A stretch of DNA of 5,895 nucleotides from CAYGLV01 sp964351025 (GTDB lineage: Bacteria; Actinomycetota; Thermoleophilia; Gaiellales; Gaiellaceae), in NCBI GenBank assembly GCA_964351025.1, contig CAYGLV010000088.1, forward strand, positions 1 to 5,895. Reading direction: 5' to 3'. The notes beneath the pieces are model-generated. The model did not search any database. It was given only the letters and a program-made list of their open reading frames with translations, and was not told where the DNA came from. Shown here in pieces: positions 4,205-5,895 of this stretch. Position 1 is the first letter of the stretch, and the number at the start of each line of letters is the position of its first letter. The position numbers were made by a program, and so were the translations under genes.

Positions 4205-5895
4205 TTGAGGATGAGCGCCTTTCCGAACGTCGGCTCGGCCTGCGGGATGGGCGCGAAGTGCCAGGTTCCGATCAGCGGGACTGCCGTGTCGCGATTGACC
4301 TTGACGTCGATCACCGTGGGGCGGCCGGACGCGAGCGCCGTCTCGAAGGCCGATCCCAGGTCGGACGGGTGGTCGACGGTGAGACCGAGCGCGCCCATCG
4401 ACTCGGCCATCGCTGCGAAGTCCGGGTTCCAGAACTCGCCGGTCGACTGCTTGATGAAGCTCGTCCCGATCTCGCGGTTGTCCAGGTAGAAGCGCTGCAG
4501 GTCGCGGATCACGCCGATCGTGTAGTTGTTGAGGATCACCCAGACGGCCGGGATGCCGTACTCGGTCGCCGTGGCGACCGCACCCGGGAACATCATGAAG
4601 CTGCCGTCGCTCGTGACGCACACCGCCGGCTGCTCCGGCCGTGCGAGCTTCAGCCCGAGCACGCCGTACGTGCCGAAGCCCATGCCGGCGAAGCCGCCCG
4701 GCGTGAAGACCATCTGCGGCCCGTACGCGTCCCAGTACTGCTCCACCCACGTCTGGTGGTTGCCCGTGTCCGTGATCATCAACGTGTCGTCCGAGGCGGC
4801 CGCACGCAGCTCCTTGATCACGCGGCGCGGGTCGATCGGCACGGCGTCCGAGGCCTTCTCCGGCTCGATGAAGTTCGACCACTCCGACTGCCACGCCTCC
4901 ACCTGCTCGTGCCAGCCGGTGCGCCCGCGCTTCGGCCCGGCCCGCTCCGCCAGCTCGCTGAGCTGCCGCAGCACTTCGCGGATGTCACCCACGATGCCAA
5001 GCTCGGTCGGGTAGTTGCGGCCGATCTCCTGCGGGTCGATGTCGACGTGGATCAGGCGGGTGGGCGGGATGTTGTACGTGTAGCCAGGCAGCCACGACGA
5101 CGTGTGGATGTCGGAGAAGCGGCACCCGAGGGCGAGGATCACGTCCGCGTTGCGCGCGGCCTCCTGCGCCGGGTACTCGCCCCAGCATCCTGCGATGCCG
5201 AGGTGGAGCGGGTGCCGGGCGCTGATCGCGCCCTTGCCCATGAAGCTCGAGTAGACGGGAACGTTGACGTGCTCGGCGAAGCGGAGGAGCTCCGCGCTCG
5301 CTTCGGAGCAGATGACGCCACCGCCCGCCAGGATCAGCGGCCGGCGCGCACCGAGCAGCAGCTCGAGCGCCTTCGCGACCGCCTCGGGCGAGCCCGGCGT
5401 GCGCCAGTTGAGCATCTCCGAGTGCTGCTCGGGACGCGGCACCTCCACGTCGTCCTTCGTCACCCACAGGTCGTACGGGATGTCGATATGGACCGGCCCG
5501 GGCCGGCCGCTGCGTGCGAGCTTGAACGCCTTCGGCAGGAACTTGCCGATGTCCTTGACCGAGTGCGCCTGGTAGCTGCGCTTCGTGATCACCTTCGCCA
5601 TGCTCGGGAAGTCCGCCTGGAAGTGCCGGTACTCCTCCTGCAGCGCGCCGGAGTCGTTCTGCGTCGTGGCGACCTGTCCCGTGATCGCGATCATCGCGGA
5701 GGAGTCGTAGAAGGCGTTCGCGATCGCAGCCGTGAGCAGCATCGGCCCGGGGCCGGTCGACGTGTAGACGGGGATCAGCTCGTGGCTGACGCGGTAGTAC
5801 GCGTCGGCCATGTACCCGGCCCCCGTCTCGATCCGGGGGAAGATCACCTTCAGCTCGTCCTGCCGGTCGTAGACGCTGTCGAGCAGGCCGATGGC
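4201..5895 (-). CDS. TPP-dependent acetolactate-synthase-like enzyme (5' end outside window)
   Basis: The frame is open from the right window edge to the TGA at 4201-4203, giving 564 visible residues. Only about 20-30 N-terminal residues are missing compared with the family. The protein has the three-domain layout of the IlvB-like thiamine pyrophosphate enzymes. The N-terminal Pyr domain carries the conserved glutamate (E23 in IETGAGYMADAY) that activates the cofactor. The middle domain has 'SFMGKGAISARHPLHLGIAG' and 'HVDIDPQEIGRNYP'. The C-terminal PP domain has the TPP/Mg motif from S429-D-G to N456-N457. Such enzymes decarboxylate or ligate 2-keto acids. This one lacks the usual QELATA helix of acetolactate synthase (it reads MFPGAVATA), so the substrate may differ; alternatives are a carboligase, sulfoacetaldehyde acetyltransferase or oxalyl-type enzyme. 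A GTG at 5847 is internal to the conserved region and not the start. Its stop overlaps the chelatase start, so the two are probably translationally coupled. Confidence 0.9.
   Translation of the reverse strand, partial: AIGLLDSVYDRQDELKVIFPRIETGAGYMADAYYRVSHELIPVYTSTGPGPMLLTAAIANAFYDSSAMIAITGQVATTQNDSGALQEEYRHFQADFPSMAKVITKRSYQAHSVKDIGKFLPKAFKLARSGRPGPVHIDIPYDLWVTKDDVEVPRPEQHSEMLNWRTPGSPEAVAKALELLLGARRPLILAGGGVICSEASAELLRFAEHVNVPVYSSFMGKGAISARHPLHLGIAGCWGEYPAQEAARNADVILALGCRFSDIHTSSWLPGYTYNIPPTRLIHVDIDPQEIGRNYPTELGIVGDIREVLRQLSELAERAGPKRGRTGWHEQVEAWQSEWSNFIEPEKASDAVPIDPRRVIKELRAAASDDTLMITDTGNHQTWVEQYWDAYGPQMVFTPGGFAGMGFGTYGVLGLKLARPEQPAVCVTSDGSFMMFPGAVATATEYGIPAVWVILNNYTIGVIRDLQRFYLDNREIGTSFIKQSTGEFWNPDFAAMAESMGALGLTVDHPSDLGSAFETALASGRPTVIDVKVNRDTAVPLIGTWHFAPIPQAEPTFGKALILN

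Noticed and set aside
3689..4489. 266-residue plus-strand open frame across the ATPase gene
   Set aside because: Antisense to conserved AAA+ motifs; no family resemblance.
4205..4894. N-terminal extension of the ATPase frame
   Set aside because: It overlaps the conserved PP domain of the TPP enzyme out of frame and is arginine/glycine-rich junk in translation.

Overview
The window is very GC-rich throughout and tightly packed with genes. It has a member of the deazaflavin/F420-type nitroreductase family, several GTG starts and few Shine-Dalgarno-led starts. This suggests a high-GC actinobacterium-like genome, possibly an uncultured lineage such as Thermoleophilia. That placement is inferred from composition and gene families, not from a marker gene.

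Left part, plus strand: the 3' end of a sugar-phosphate isomerase/epimerase-type TIM-barrel gene (1-600), then a small deazaflavin-dependent nitroreductase-family protein (666-1058). The second gene runs into a convergent minus-strand gene. A single CTAG at 1055-1058 supplies the stop codons of both.

The rest (1055-5895) is one compact minus-strand transcription unit, read right to left. Its order is a TPP-dependent acetolactate-synthase-like enzyme (truncated at its 5' end by the window edge), a ChlI/ChlD-type metal-chelatase locus, a 209-residue protein I do not recognise, and a flavin reductase-family protein. Gaps are tiny or negative, so the genes are probably co-transcribed.

The main result is in the chelatase locus. 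A ChlI-like AAA+ ATPase frame ends with a stop only 12 codons after an A8 run. The von Willebrand A (VWA) half of ChlD lies in the -1 frame from that run. The junction has all three parts of a dnaX-style -1 frameshift cassette. An internal AGGAG lies 8 nt upstream of the A_AAA_AAA slippery heptamer, and a 9-bp GC-rich hairpin starts 5 nt downstream of it. One gene therefore probably makes two products: a 359-residue small subunit (ATPase only) and a 649-residue medium subunit (ATPase plus VWA). Dual-product chlD frameshifting is known, from memory of the literature, in cobalamin producers that lack a separate small-subunit gene. The enzyme here may thus be the two-component AAA+ motor of a cobalt chelatase working with a CobN that is not in this window. 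The flavin reductase downstream would fit a CobR-like role in reducing the cobalt corrinoid, but that is a hypothesis.
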